Virus record (IMG/VR): IMGVR_UViG_3300020439_001943
Location: 1-28,653 of that record
DNA: 28,653 nucleotides
Reading direction: 5' to 3' (one strand)
From: a virus
Below are positions 7,474-14,523 of the stretch, piece by piece (the stretch's first letter is position 1; each line of letters starts with the position of its first letter). The notes beneath the pieces were generated by a model. The model was given only the letters and a program-made list of their open reading frames with translations, searched no databases and had not been told where the DNA came from. Both the position numbers and the translations under genes were made by a program.

Positions 7474-8756
7474 TATATTAACTCCTTTAATGGTTCTCTG
7501 TGATCTAGAAGATATTGAGGTCTTCCAGTATTATCTAATAAGGTTGTAGACATTGTATCAATACCTAAACCTCTATACATTGTAGCGCATATTTCTTGAA
7601 TATGTACTGGTCTAGATTCAGGAATTTCGCCAAGTCTATTTGTTTCTCCTACAGTTTGTCCGTGATTAAATCCTCCTCCTGCGAGCAAAGCACAAGAAAC
7701 TTGAGGCCAGTGATCACGACCACCCTTTGGATTAATCTTAGGCGTTCTACCAAACTCTCCCCACACTACAACAAGTGTATCATCAAGCATGCCACGTTGG
7801 TCAAGGTCTCGAACAAGTGCTGACACGCACTGGTCAAGCTTTGCACCATGGTCTCTAACCAAGTCGAAGTTAGAGCCATGACTATCCCAGCGACCATAAG
7901 AAAGAGTAACAGAACGAGCTCCAGCTTCAACAAGCCTTCGCGCCATGAGAACATGTTCATTAACAGTCGGTGCTCCATCATATTGGAATTTAAAGGGTTT
8001 ACCGTCTCCATACATTTCTCTAATCTTTGGGTCTTCCTTTGACAAATCCAAAGCGTTTACCAAAGAGCTTGATGTCAAAACACCAAAGGCTTCTTCAGTA
8101 AAAGTATCTACATTAACAGCTTTGTCTATAGTTCTATTTAGTTCTGCAAATCCTGTTAATAGGTCTTTGCGATTCTTGAATCTCTCAACTTCCATATTAA
8201 GTTTGAGATCCTTCATCATCTCACCATTTGGCTTAAATGGCTTGTGTGTATCTCCAAGATAGCCAGCTCCTCCAGCCTCTGACCAAGGGTTGTGCTGTGT
8301 AGGTTCTGCCAATCCTACCGCAACTGGTACGGCAGGATCAACAGATCCCAAAATTTTAGAAGCGCACGCTCCGATGGCAGGATAGTTGACTCCAGATACC
8401 ATGTCTTTCCGGCTCCATCCGGTGACACATTGGTATCCGTCATGAGAACCATCCGAACCGACAACGGAACGAATCGCAGTAAATTTATCAAACATAGAGG
8501 CGATTTGCGGAAAACACTCTCCGATGTATACTCCCGCCACATTGGTCGAGATCGGTTTGAATGGGCCACGGATTTCCGATGGTGCTTCAGTCTTAATATC
8601 CCACATGTCTTGGTGCGGTGGGCCACCGCCAAGAAATATATTGATAACTGCCTTATGAGACGTTCCACTTTCCTCTTGGGCACGCAACACTTGTGGCATA
8701 GAAAGAATACCGAGACCACCTACGGACAAAAAACTTCTACGTGATAAATTAAGCAT
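7473..8756 (-). CDS. DUF1501 family protein, copy B (427 aa), Tat-exported
   Basis: This is a full-length DUF1501 paralogue with a textbook Tat leader: SRRSFLSVGGLGILSM (5-20), with a likely signal peptidase site after LRAQ. Motifs are GGGPPHQDMWDIKTEAP (43-59), CVTGWSRKD in place of the usual TGY segment (110-118), GRWDSH (288-293; the first Gly of the usual GGWD is kept but Trp is preceded by Arg), GEFGRTPKIN (333-342), GGRDHW (345-350) and LAGGGFNHG. It retains His and Asp in the first motif, so a metal-dependent hydrolase site is plausible. An AGAGGTG site precedes the ATG. A cysteine-rich small gene lies just upstream and a secreted Pro-rich gene just downstream. Confidence 0.9.
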   Translation of the reverse strand: MLNLSRRSFLSVGGLGILSMPQVLRAQEESGTSHKAVINIFLGGGPPHQDMWDIKTEAPSEIRGPFKPISTNVAGVYIGECFPQIASMFDKFTAIRSVVGSDGSHDGYQCVTGWSRKDMVSGVNYPAIGACASKILGSVDPAVPVAVGLAEPTQHNPWSEAGGAGYLGDTHKPFKPNGEMMKDLKLNMEVERFKNRKDLLTGFAELNRTIDKAVNVDTFTEEAFGVLTSSSLVNALDLSKEDPKIREMYGDGKPFKFQYDGAPTVNEHVLMARRLVEAGARSVTLSYGRWDSHGSNFDLVRDHGAKLDQCVSALVRDLDQRGMLDDTLVVVWGEFGRTPKINPKGGRDHWPQVSCALLAGGGFNHGQTVGETNRLGEIPESRPVHIQEICATMYRGLGIDTMSTTLLDNTGRPQYLLDHREPLKELI

Positions 8757-8772
8757 AATACACCTCTAATTT

Positions 8773-8967
8773 TTAACTAATGCATTTGGGGCATTTACAT
8801 ACCTCTGCCTTACAAATGCAGCTTGTTTCTGGACACGGACATTCATTTACACATGTTTCACAAATCATTGGTTGGTCGCTATTAAACATCTCCTTTATCT
8901 CCTCTTTGTTAATTAAGCATAACGCCGCAACTATAATAATTGCTACTAGCGGAAGTTTGATCTTCAT
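8773..8967 (-). CDS. Membrane-anchored cysteine-rich small protein (64 aa)
   Basis: A hydrophobic N-terminal helix (KLPLVAIIIVAALCLI, about 4-19) is followed by a short acidic linker. The 29-residue tail holds nine cysteines in CxxC, CPC, CIC, CKC and CPKC spacings (about residues 36-62). This resembles metallothionein-like or zinc/iron-binding clusters; which metal, if any, is unknown. The sequence before the first tail cysteine is not a lipobox. A strong GGGGGTGA site precedes the ATG. It sits between DUF1501 copies C and B, so a role in metal supply or redox near the exported DUF1501 proteins is possible but speculative. Confidence 0.7.
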   Translation of the reverse strand: MKIKLPLVAIIIVAALCLINKEEIKEMFNSDQPMICETCVNECPCPETSCICKAEVCKCPKCIS

Positions 8968-8985
8968 ATTGCGATCACCCCCTCT

Positions 8986-10284
8986 CTAAATAATAAGGTC
9001 TTGTCGAACTGTACCACCGTCCACAATTTCTATAGGACGGTCACCCGGAGCCATAAGCTCCTTATCGGAAACGATTCCGATTCTATTGTATATTGTTGCT
9101 GCCCAATCTTCTACTGTCATTGGGTTATCTTCTGGCTCGCTTGCAGTAGCATTAGAGCTACCATAAACCATTCCGTTTTTAATGCCGCCTCCAGCCATAA
9201 CTACACTGAAAACCTTTGGCCAGTGGTCACGACCAGCGGTAGCATTAATCTTTGGTGTACGACCAAACTCGGAAGCTAAACAAACTAACGTGGAGTCAAG
9301 CATACCTCTATCGCTAAGATCTTCAATAAGAGCCGCAAGCCCTTGATCTAGTGCTGGTACTTGTCCACGAATACCATTTTCTATATTGTTATGCATATCC
9401 CATCCACCATAGGTGAGTGTGACAAAGCGAGTTCCAGCTTCTACTAAACGGCGAGCTAATAACATGCGAGCGCCAGCAGTATTTCTGCCATACTTATCTC
9501 GCATCGCATCACTTTCCTTATTAATGTCAAAAGCATCTCTGGCTTTTTCACTGCTAATCAAACTGTAAGCACGATCATAAAAGCTGTCTACGGCATCCAG
9601 AGAGTCTGACTTTTCTTTGGTAGCAAAGTAATCGTTGACTGCACTAAGCATTTTTCTTCTTGTTCCAAACCTACCATCGTTTACTCCGTTTGGCAGTTTC
9701 AAATCTCGAACTTGGAAGTTGCCACTTGCCGGATCAGCTCCTAGACTAAAGCCTGAGAAGGAACTACTTAAATATCCAGTACCTGCATATTCATTAGGTT
9801 GGTTTGGGATGCAGACATATGGAGGAAGGTTTTGACGAGGCCCAAACTCATGTGCAACCACTGAACCCATTGATGGATACTGAAGGGCTGGGCTAGGTCT
9901 ATAGCCAGTAAACATATTATGTGTGCCTCGTTCATGAGCTGCTTCTCCATGAGTCATACTGCGGATGATTGTCATCTTGTCTGTGACTTTAGATGTTTTG
10001 ACCATCATCTCATTTAATCTAGTTCCGGGAACTATGGTTTCAATGCTAGACATTGGCCCTCTGTACTCAAGAGGGGCAAAAGGTTTAGGATCAAATGTTT
10101 CTTGATGAGCCGAACCTCCCGGCAAATATATATAAATAACAGACTTTGCTGGGCCTTCAATGCTTTCATAAAACTTCTGGTCAGCTTGAGCTTGCTCCAT
10201 GCGGAAATAATCCGATAGACTCAAGCCCAAACCACCCAAAAAACCAACTTGCAGAAAAGATCTGCGATTACTTTTGCAATTCAT
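8986..10284 (-). CDS. DUF1501 family protein, copy C (432 aa), Tat-exported
   Basis: The start is set at the ATG at 10284 (MNCKSNRRSFLQVGFLGG). It has an AAAGGA site, and the Tat motif NRRSFLQVG falls where expected. The longer reading frame upstream only overlaps the preceding gene in another frame. DUF1501 motifs: YLPGGSAHQETFDPKP (53-68; Gly-Gly-Gly-Pro is changed and the first Asp is Glu), TGYRPSPALQYPSMGS, GGWDMH, SEFGRTPKIN, TAGRDHWPKV and MAGGGIKNG. The altered first motif suggests a different specificity from copies A and B. It is full length for the family and exported as a folded protein if the Tat leader works in the host. Confidence 0.9.
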   Translation of the reverse strand: MNCKSNRRSFLQVGFLGGLGLSLSDYFRMEQAQADQKFYESIEGPAKSVIYIYLPGGSAHQETFDPKPFAPLEYRGPMSSIETIVPGTRLNEMMVKTSKVTDKMTIIRSMTHGEAAHERGTHNMFTGYRPSPALQYPSMGSVVAHEFGPRQNLPPYVCIPNQPNEYAGTGYLSSSFSGFSLGADPASGNFQVRDLKLPNGVNDGRFGTRRKMLSAVNDYFATKEKSDSLDAVDSFYDRAYSLISSEKARDAFDINKESDAMRDKYGRNTAGARMLLARRLVEAGTRFVTLTYGGWDMHNNIENGIRGQVPALDQGLAALIEDLSDRGMLDSTLVCLASEFGRTPKINATAGRDHWPKVFSVVMAGGGIKNGMVYGSSNATASEPEDNPMTVEDWAATIYNRIGIVSDKELMAPGDRPIEIVDGGTVRQDLII

Positions 10285-10294
10285 AAAATTTCCT

Positions 10295-11206
10295 TTACCA
10301 CATTTTGCAAGACCAGTACCGAGCTTTCCATTTTGGGCCCGGAGCTGTATCACATTTGTGTCTTGCTCTAAAACTTCTTCTTCTTTCAGGGTTATCCCTT
10401 TTAATTTCCATATTAGGATCGCCAAATCTAACAATAACAACTTTACCAGATCCATTCTTAGTATAAACTGCAAATTTCTTTGGCCCATCAGGGGTTCTAA
10501 AAGGCTTATTTAAGGTAACTTTTCTACCTTGATATTCTGCCGCCTTAGACTTTCTTGGATGTCCCTTTGGGAGAAGGTCATTATCCTGCGTATATCCAGA
10601 ATTAGAAGGCTTACCAGTTCTAAGTAATGTCAAAAAGGCATTTACTCTAGCCATAGCCCATCCATCTCTAGACATTTTTGGCGCATGACTTGTTGAATAG
10701 GCTCCAGCTCCTCTGCGGTACACAGCTTTGAGCATACCAAGAGTTGCTTTTGAGCCTTTGCCTTTAGCGTTATGTTCTTTCACTTTCTTAGACAGTCTTT
10801 CGGTAGTCTTTTTACTAAAAGTGATTTTACCACTTGGGTTCTTTGCGCTATCAGGCTTGTTTCTTTTTGAACCTTTCTTCTGATCTTTTTTTGGTGCGGG
10901 AGTTCTACGAGGATCTCTAGGGCCCGGTTTGTCAGACTGAGCTTTCTTAAGCTCTTCTTGACTAGGACGACCTTCTTTTTCAGTGCGAGCAGGACGATAA
11001 CTATCACCTTCTCTCTGCTTTTTCCTCCTAATATTTTCCCAAAGTCCGGGCTTAGCTTCTGCAACATCCCATTCTTCAGTATCTTCACCAAAGTCTACAT
11101 ACTCAGCTTCAGCAGGAATATAAAAGTTTTCCTCTGTAACATCTTCTGTATATCCAGTTTCATTTAAGTATTCATTAAATGCGCTTGCGTAATCTTCTTT
11201 TTTCAT
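10295..11206 (-). CDS. DUF5824-like phage protein (303 aa)
   Basis: The protein has an acidic N-terminus (NEYLNETGYTEDVTEENFY), then a long Lys/Arg/Pro-rich disordered section (about residues 60-135). A central segment (LGMLKAVYRRGAGAYSTSH, MSRDGWAMARVNAFL, YTQDNDLLPKGH, about 155-220) matches what I recall of the DUF5824 family of large phages. The C-terminal module VRFGDPNMEIKRDNPERR and ARHKCDTAPGPKWKARYWSC (about 260-301) also recurs in large-phage proteins, sometimes attached to capsid-related ones. The role is unknown. There is no leader peptide. It sits between DUF1501 copies D and C, which anchors the DUF1501 genes in phage rather than host DNA. Confidence 0.8.
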   Translation of the reverse strand: MKKEDYASAFNEYLNETGYTEDVTEENFYIPAEAEYVDFGEDTEEWDVAEAKPGLWENIRRKKQREGDSYRPARTEKEGRPSQEELKKAQSDKPGPRDPRRTPAPKKDQKKGSKRNKPDSAKNPSGKITFSKKTTERLSKKVKEHNAKGKGSKATLGMLKAVYRRGAGAYSTSHAPKMSRDGWAMARVNAFLTLLRTGKPSNSGYTQDNDLLPKGHPRKSKAAEYQGRKVTLNKPFRTPDGPKKFAVYTKNGSGKVVIVRFGDPNMEIKRDNPERRRSFRARHKCDTAPGPKWKARYWSCKMW

Positions 11207-12462
11207 TATAATATTACCTTTCCTTCACCTTCTAGGAGGTATCTTGGTCTGCCAGAGTTATCAACTCTCTGTGTGCCTTTATCTATTCCAAAATGATCAA
11301 ATAGGGTTGCTTGTAAATCCAAAGGCCCAACAGGTCTTTCCGTAGGACTGTAAGATCTATCAGCCTCTCCGATGGTTCTTCCTGTTGGATACTCTCCACC
11401 GAACATAAACATCGGTGTGATTGATGGCCAGTGGTCACGACCGGCATTTGCATTAATTTTAGTTCTTCCAAATTCGCCAGTTACTACCAATAATACTTTA
11501 TCATCTAAGCCTCTATCGCACACATCCTGCATAAAGCCTGCAATAGCTTTATCGACAGGAGGTACTCTTGTCTTTAGAGCATTTGATACATTGCTATGCA
11601 TATCCCATCCGCCATAATGAAGCGTAACAAATCTTGTTCCGTATTCTACAAGACGACGAGCAAGAAGAAGTTGTTCACCAATATCTTTTGCTTTGGTTGA
11701 CCCATAAAGAGCTTTTGTTTTTTCATTTTCTTTTTCTACTGCAAATGCATCTTTTGCAGAACCCAATATTACATCGTATGCTTGCCCCTTGTAGAAGTCT
11801 ACTGAGTTGGCGCTTCTGCTTGCGACTGCGGCGGCATCAAGTCCTTTGAGCAGGTCTTTTCTTGTAGAGAATCTATCAAGTTCAACTCTCGGGGTAAGGT
11901 TGTCTTTATTGGATGGATCGAAAGGTTTATATGCTCCACCGAGCCAAGCACCTTCATCACCTTCGATTTTACCTTGTTTAACATATGTTGGTACTCCATT
12001 TTCTTCGTTGTTAGCTCCATAACATGCAGATACAATAGATCCGAATGAAGGATACTTTGCCATAGAAGTGGTGGTTCTTTCTGGGTTATACTGTCCCGTC
12101 ATCATAAAATGAGTCCCTTGTCTATGAGAAGAATCTCTATGACTAAAGGAATTCACCACATTCATTTTGCTAGTATGTTTAGCCAGCTCTGTCCAGTCAG
12201 CGCCTAAATTTATATTCGTTTTAGCATCATAAATAGAACCGTTTACTGGTTGCCATTCGGTAGGCACAGTGTCTGTAGGAGCGTGAAATGTTTCAAACTG
12301 TGTTGGCCCTCCTCCAAGCCATAACCAAACAACTGCTTTATCTTCATATGCATCAAAACCTTCTTGAGCAAACGCTTTATCGGAAAGTCCGATAGAACTC
12401 ATAGCTGCGCTGATGCCACCTACCCTTAAAAAGTTTCTTCGATTGAAAATAAAGTCTAACAT
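11206..12462 (-). CDS. DUF1501 family protein, copy D (418 aa), Tat-exported
   Basis: This is the first DUF1501 gene in transcription order, directly after the tail-tube-like gene (10-base gap, AAGGAGA site). The Tat leader is FNRRNFLRVGGISAAMSSIG (6-25), with a likely cleavage at AFAQ. Motifs: LGGGPTQFETFHAPT (49-63), where both usual Asp positions are replaced (Glu and His); TGQYNPERTT; GGWDMH; GEFGRTKINANAGRDHW, one residue shorter than the usual GRTPKIN; and FGGEYPTG. The GRDHW core is kept. It is full length but the most diverged copy, so it may be catalytically altered. The 3' end meets the DUF5824-like gene at a TAATG-type junction. Confidence 0.9.
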   Translation of the reverse strand: MLDFIFNRRNFLRVGGISAAMSSIGLSDKAFAQEGFDAYEDKAVVWLWLGGGPTQFETFHAPTDTVPTEWQPVNGSIYDAKTNINLGADWTELAKHTSKMNVVNSFSHRDSSHRQGTHFMMTGQYNPERTTTSMAKYPSFGSIVSACYGANNEENGVPTYVKQGKIEGDEGAWLGGAYKPFDPSNKDNLTPRVELDRFSTRKDLLKGLDAAAVASRSANSVDFYKGQAYDVILGSAKDAFAVEKENEKTKALYGSTKAKDIGEQLLLARRLVEYGTRFVTLHYGGWDMHSNVSNALKTRVPPVDKAIAGFMQDVCDRGLDDKVLLVVTGEFGRTKINANAGRDHWPSITPMFMFGGEYPTGRTIGEADRSYSPTERPVGPLDLQATLFDHFGIDKGTQRVDNSGRPRYLLEGEGKVIL

Positions 12463-12472
12463 TTTGGTCTCC

Positions 12473-13501
12473 TTAATAAATTGTTGATTGTGTTTTTGTG
12501 ACTATTGATGCATTTGTATACGGCATGTAGTCATTGTTGTCATTTGTATAAGAGAAAGACATTTCTACATTGCCTCCTCCTGTATCTCCACCCGAAAATC
12601 CAACGCCTGTACAATAATTCTTTGACCCCAAATCAAAAATTATATTATCAAATTTCAGGACTATTTGCCGATCAGGAGTTGGAAATGTGCCCATAAAAAT
12701 ATTGTTGTTGTCTGATATTAGTATATCTTGTTGGACTGACTTTCTAGCTATTGCGCTGATTTCACAAGTAACTTCAACAGGCGTTTCTACGTACTTATAT
12801 TTGTTTTGCTCGCTTGGATTGGTGCCCTGATTTGAACCTCTCCAAAAACCCGTATCGGCAAGTTCAGAGTAGCTGACCGAAAGGTTAATTGCTATTGACT
12901 GTATAACCCTAATTTTTGTACCATCATCGGCTGTTGTTAATATGGCCGCATCAACCTCAGTTGGAAATATGCTGTTTTGTGTGTCGAAGTTTTGCTTTCT
13001 CATAAGAGTTCCAGTCTCTCCAAGAGCAGGAATAGAACCGGCAGACTGCTTCGTCAGGTTATTGGTAACGAGGGTAATACTTTCAGTAAATATACCATCA
13101 ACAGAGAAGTTATACGAAATCTCTGTAACCAAACAATATTCAAACTTTACTGAATCGACAGAACCACTTATGGTCGTATCATCACCATAAGTCAAACCAA
13201 TTTCATATTCTTTTAATCCAGTCCAGCCAGCTATACCCAGATTGGAATTTTTTAGAAGATAAGAGTCTTCATAACTGCCAGTTCCTATAGTATAGAAAGG
13301 TGTATCACCAGATCTTAGATGTCGCTCAATTGTTATTGTTACTTCTGGCTTGTTATATCTATCACCAAAGACCTGAGATCTTCCAGTATCAGCTATGGAT
13401 TCAGCGTCAGCGCTATAGTCAACGCCAACGCTTTGGACGTTCTTTAAATACGTGCCATCAACGAAGACCGCCTGACACGCATAAAAAACTCTGTTACCCA
13501 T
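12473..13501 (-). CDS. Probable tail-tube-like virion protein (342 aa)
   Basis: The protein is beta-rich, with no signal peptide and few charged helices. Its N-terminal segment (QSVGVDYSADAESIADTG, then NKPEVTITIERHL, about 24-62) resembles the opening of phage tail-tube proteins. A second similar half (VIQSIAINLSVSYSELADTG, VEVTCEISAIARK, about 203-260) suggests a duplicated tube domain, as in some large phages. The alternation of short beta stretches with Gly/Asn turns continues to the end. AAAGGTAC precedes the ATG. It lies between nrdB and the DUF1501 block. The assignment rests on sequence character and is moderate; another virion protein is possible. Confidence 0.6.
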   Translation of the reverse strand: MGNRVFYACQAVFVDGTYLKNVQSVGVDYSADAESIADTGRSQVFGDRYNKPEVTITIERHLRSGDTPFYTIGTGSYEDSYLLKNSNLGIAGWTGLKEYEIGLTYGDDTTISGSVDSVKFEYCLVTEISYNFSVDGIFTESITLVTNNLTKQSAGSIPALGETGTLMRKQNFDTQNSIFPTEVDAAILTTADDGTKIRVIQSIAINLSVSYSELADTGFWRGSNQGTNPSEQNKYKYVETPVEVTCEISAIARKSVQQDILISDNNNIFMGTFPTPDRQIVLKFDNIIFDLGSKNYCTGVGFSGGDTGGGNVEMSFSYTNDNNDYMPYTNASIVTKTQSTIY

Positions 13502-13515
13502 AGTAAGTACCTTTA

Positions 13516-14523
13516 TTAAAAGTCGTCAACTAAATTTCCTACAGAATACTCAGTGACTCTAGTCTCGAAAAAGTTCTTGCATTTTTCCAGATCAATGATT
13601 TCGCTCATCCAAGGAAATGGGTTCTGTGCATTTCCATAGGGTGATGGTAAATTTAAATTGGTTAATCTTCTATCAGCAATAAACTGAACATAATCAATAA
13701 ACATATCTGCGTTTAGACCTAAGATACCATTTGGTAGAACATCTCTAGCATATGCTAACTCTAGCTCCATAGCTGTATCAATATGCTCAATGGTTTCTTT
13801 TTCCATTGCTTTTGTCCAGATCTTAGGATTGTCTTCTCTCAATCTATTAATAAGAGTTGTCCCAAAGTTGATGTGGATACTCTCATCACGAAGTGTGTAT
13901 TGAATCTGCTCGCCAATTCCCGGCAACTTGTTTTGTCTGTTGAATGAGAGGAGCATAGCAAAACCAGAGAAGAAGAAAATCCCTTCACAGATAACGTAAT
14001 AAGTAATAATATTACGAAGGAATTCTCTTTTCCCCTCCAGCGTATTTATATTAAAATCAGGGCGATTGATGTCAGTTGTAATGTTCATCAAGAACTCGTC
14101 TTTGGCCTTGATACTCGGAATTGAATTATATGCCTGATAAACTTCATCAATATCTAAGTTCAAAGAGTCACAAACATAAACCACAGTAAGGTTGTGGAGG
14201 CTTTCCTCATATGCTTGACGCAGAATATATTGGCGACATTCTGGATCTGTTACAAACTTGAATACACTGAGAAGCAAGTTATTGGCAACCAAAGATTCTG
14301 ATCCAGCAAAGAACCCTAAGCATCTCTTCACAACTAATCTTTCATCTTCGGATAGAGAGTTAGATTTCCACTGTTCAATGTCTTTTGCCATAGAGACCTC
14401 TGTAGGCATCCAATTGTTAGCGGCTCCGTCGATGAATAAATCCCATGCCCATTTGTTTGTATGTGGCAAGATTTGATTCACAGTGGCTACTTTATCTGAT
14501 ATAATTTCTTTACTTTTTTTCAT
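13516..14523 (-). CDS. nrdB: Ribonucleotide reductase class I small subunit, radical-Tyr-less (class Ic-like), 335 aa
   Basis: R2 subunit of class I RNR; it houses the dimetal site that starts the radical for dNTP synthesis by NrdA. The ATG at 14523 forms a TAATG junction with nrdA; an upstream TTG at 14532 is less likely. Metal ligands are visible: Glu76 (FFAGSESL), Glu107 and His110 (YEESLH), Glu180 (ICEGIFF), Glu214 and His217 (RDESIH). The first ligand is Glu, not Asp. At the position of the radical tyrosine of E. coli (seven after the second ligand Glu) there is Val114, with Tyr two residues later. Chlamydia R2 has Phe there and uses a Mn/Fe site; related proteins with Val or Leu are known. 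A C-terminal Tyr in VTEYSVGNL fits the radical transfer path. Confidence 0.95.
   Translation of the reverse strand: MKKSKEIISDKVATVNQILPHTNKWAWDLFIDGAANNWMPTEVSMAKDIEQWKSNSLSEDERLVVKRCLGFFAGSESLVANNLLLSVFKFVTDPECRQYILRQAYEESLHNLTVVYVCDSLNLDIDEVYQAYNSIPSIKAKDEFLMNITTDINRPDFNINTLEGKREFLRNIITYYVICEGIFFFSGFAMLLSFNRQNKLPGIGEQIQYTLRDESIHINFGTTLINRLREDNPKIWTKAMEKETIEHIDTAMELELAYARDVLPNGILGLNADMFIDYVQFIADRRLTNLNLPSPYGNAQNPFPWMSEIIDLEKCKNFFETRVTEYSVGNLVDDF

Noticed and set aside
8292-8744. Long plus-strand open frame (150 codons) opposite DUF1501 copy B
   Set aside because: It lies wholly antisense to a clear DUF1501 gene, has no ribosome binding site or recognisable domain, and all supported genes are on the minus strand.
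8971-8985. GCGATCACC shared between this site and 17699-17707
   Set aside because: Both are ribosome binding site regions (GGTGATCGC on the minus strand); a nine-base match around Shine-Dalgarno sequences is weak evidence of a common element.
10285-10488. N-terminal extension of DUF1501 copy C
   Set aside because: It overlaps the conserved C-terminus of the DUF5824-like gene in another frame, and the Tat leader and AAAGGA site place the start at 10284.
14043-14050. TATAAATA, the T4 late promoter core, on the minus strand
   Set aside because: It lies inside nrdB coding sequence and the matching positions before virion genes do not carry it.
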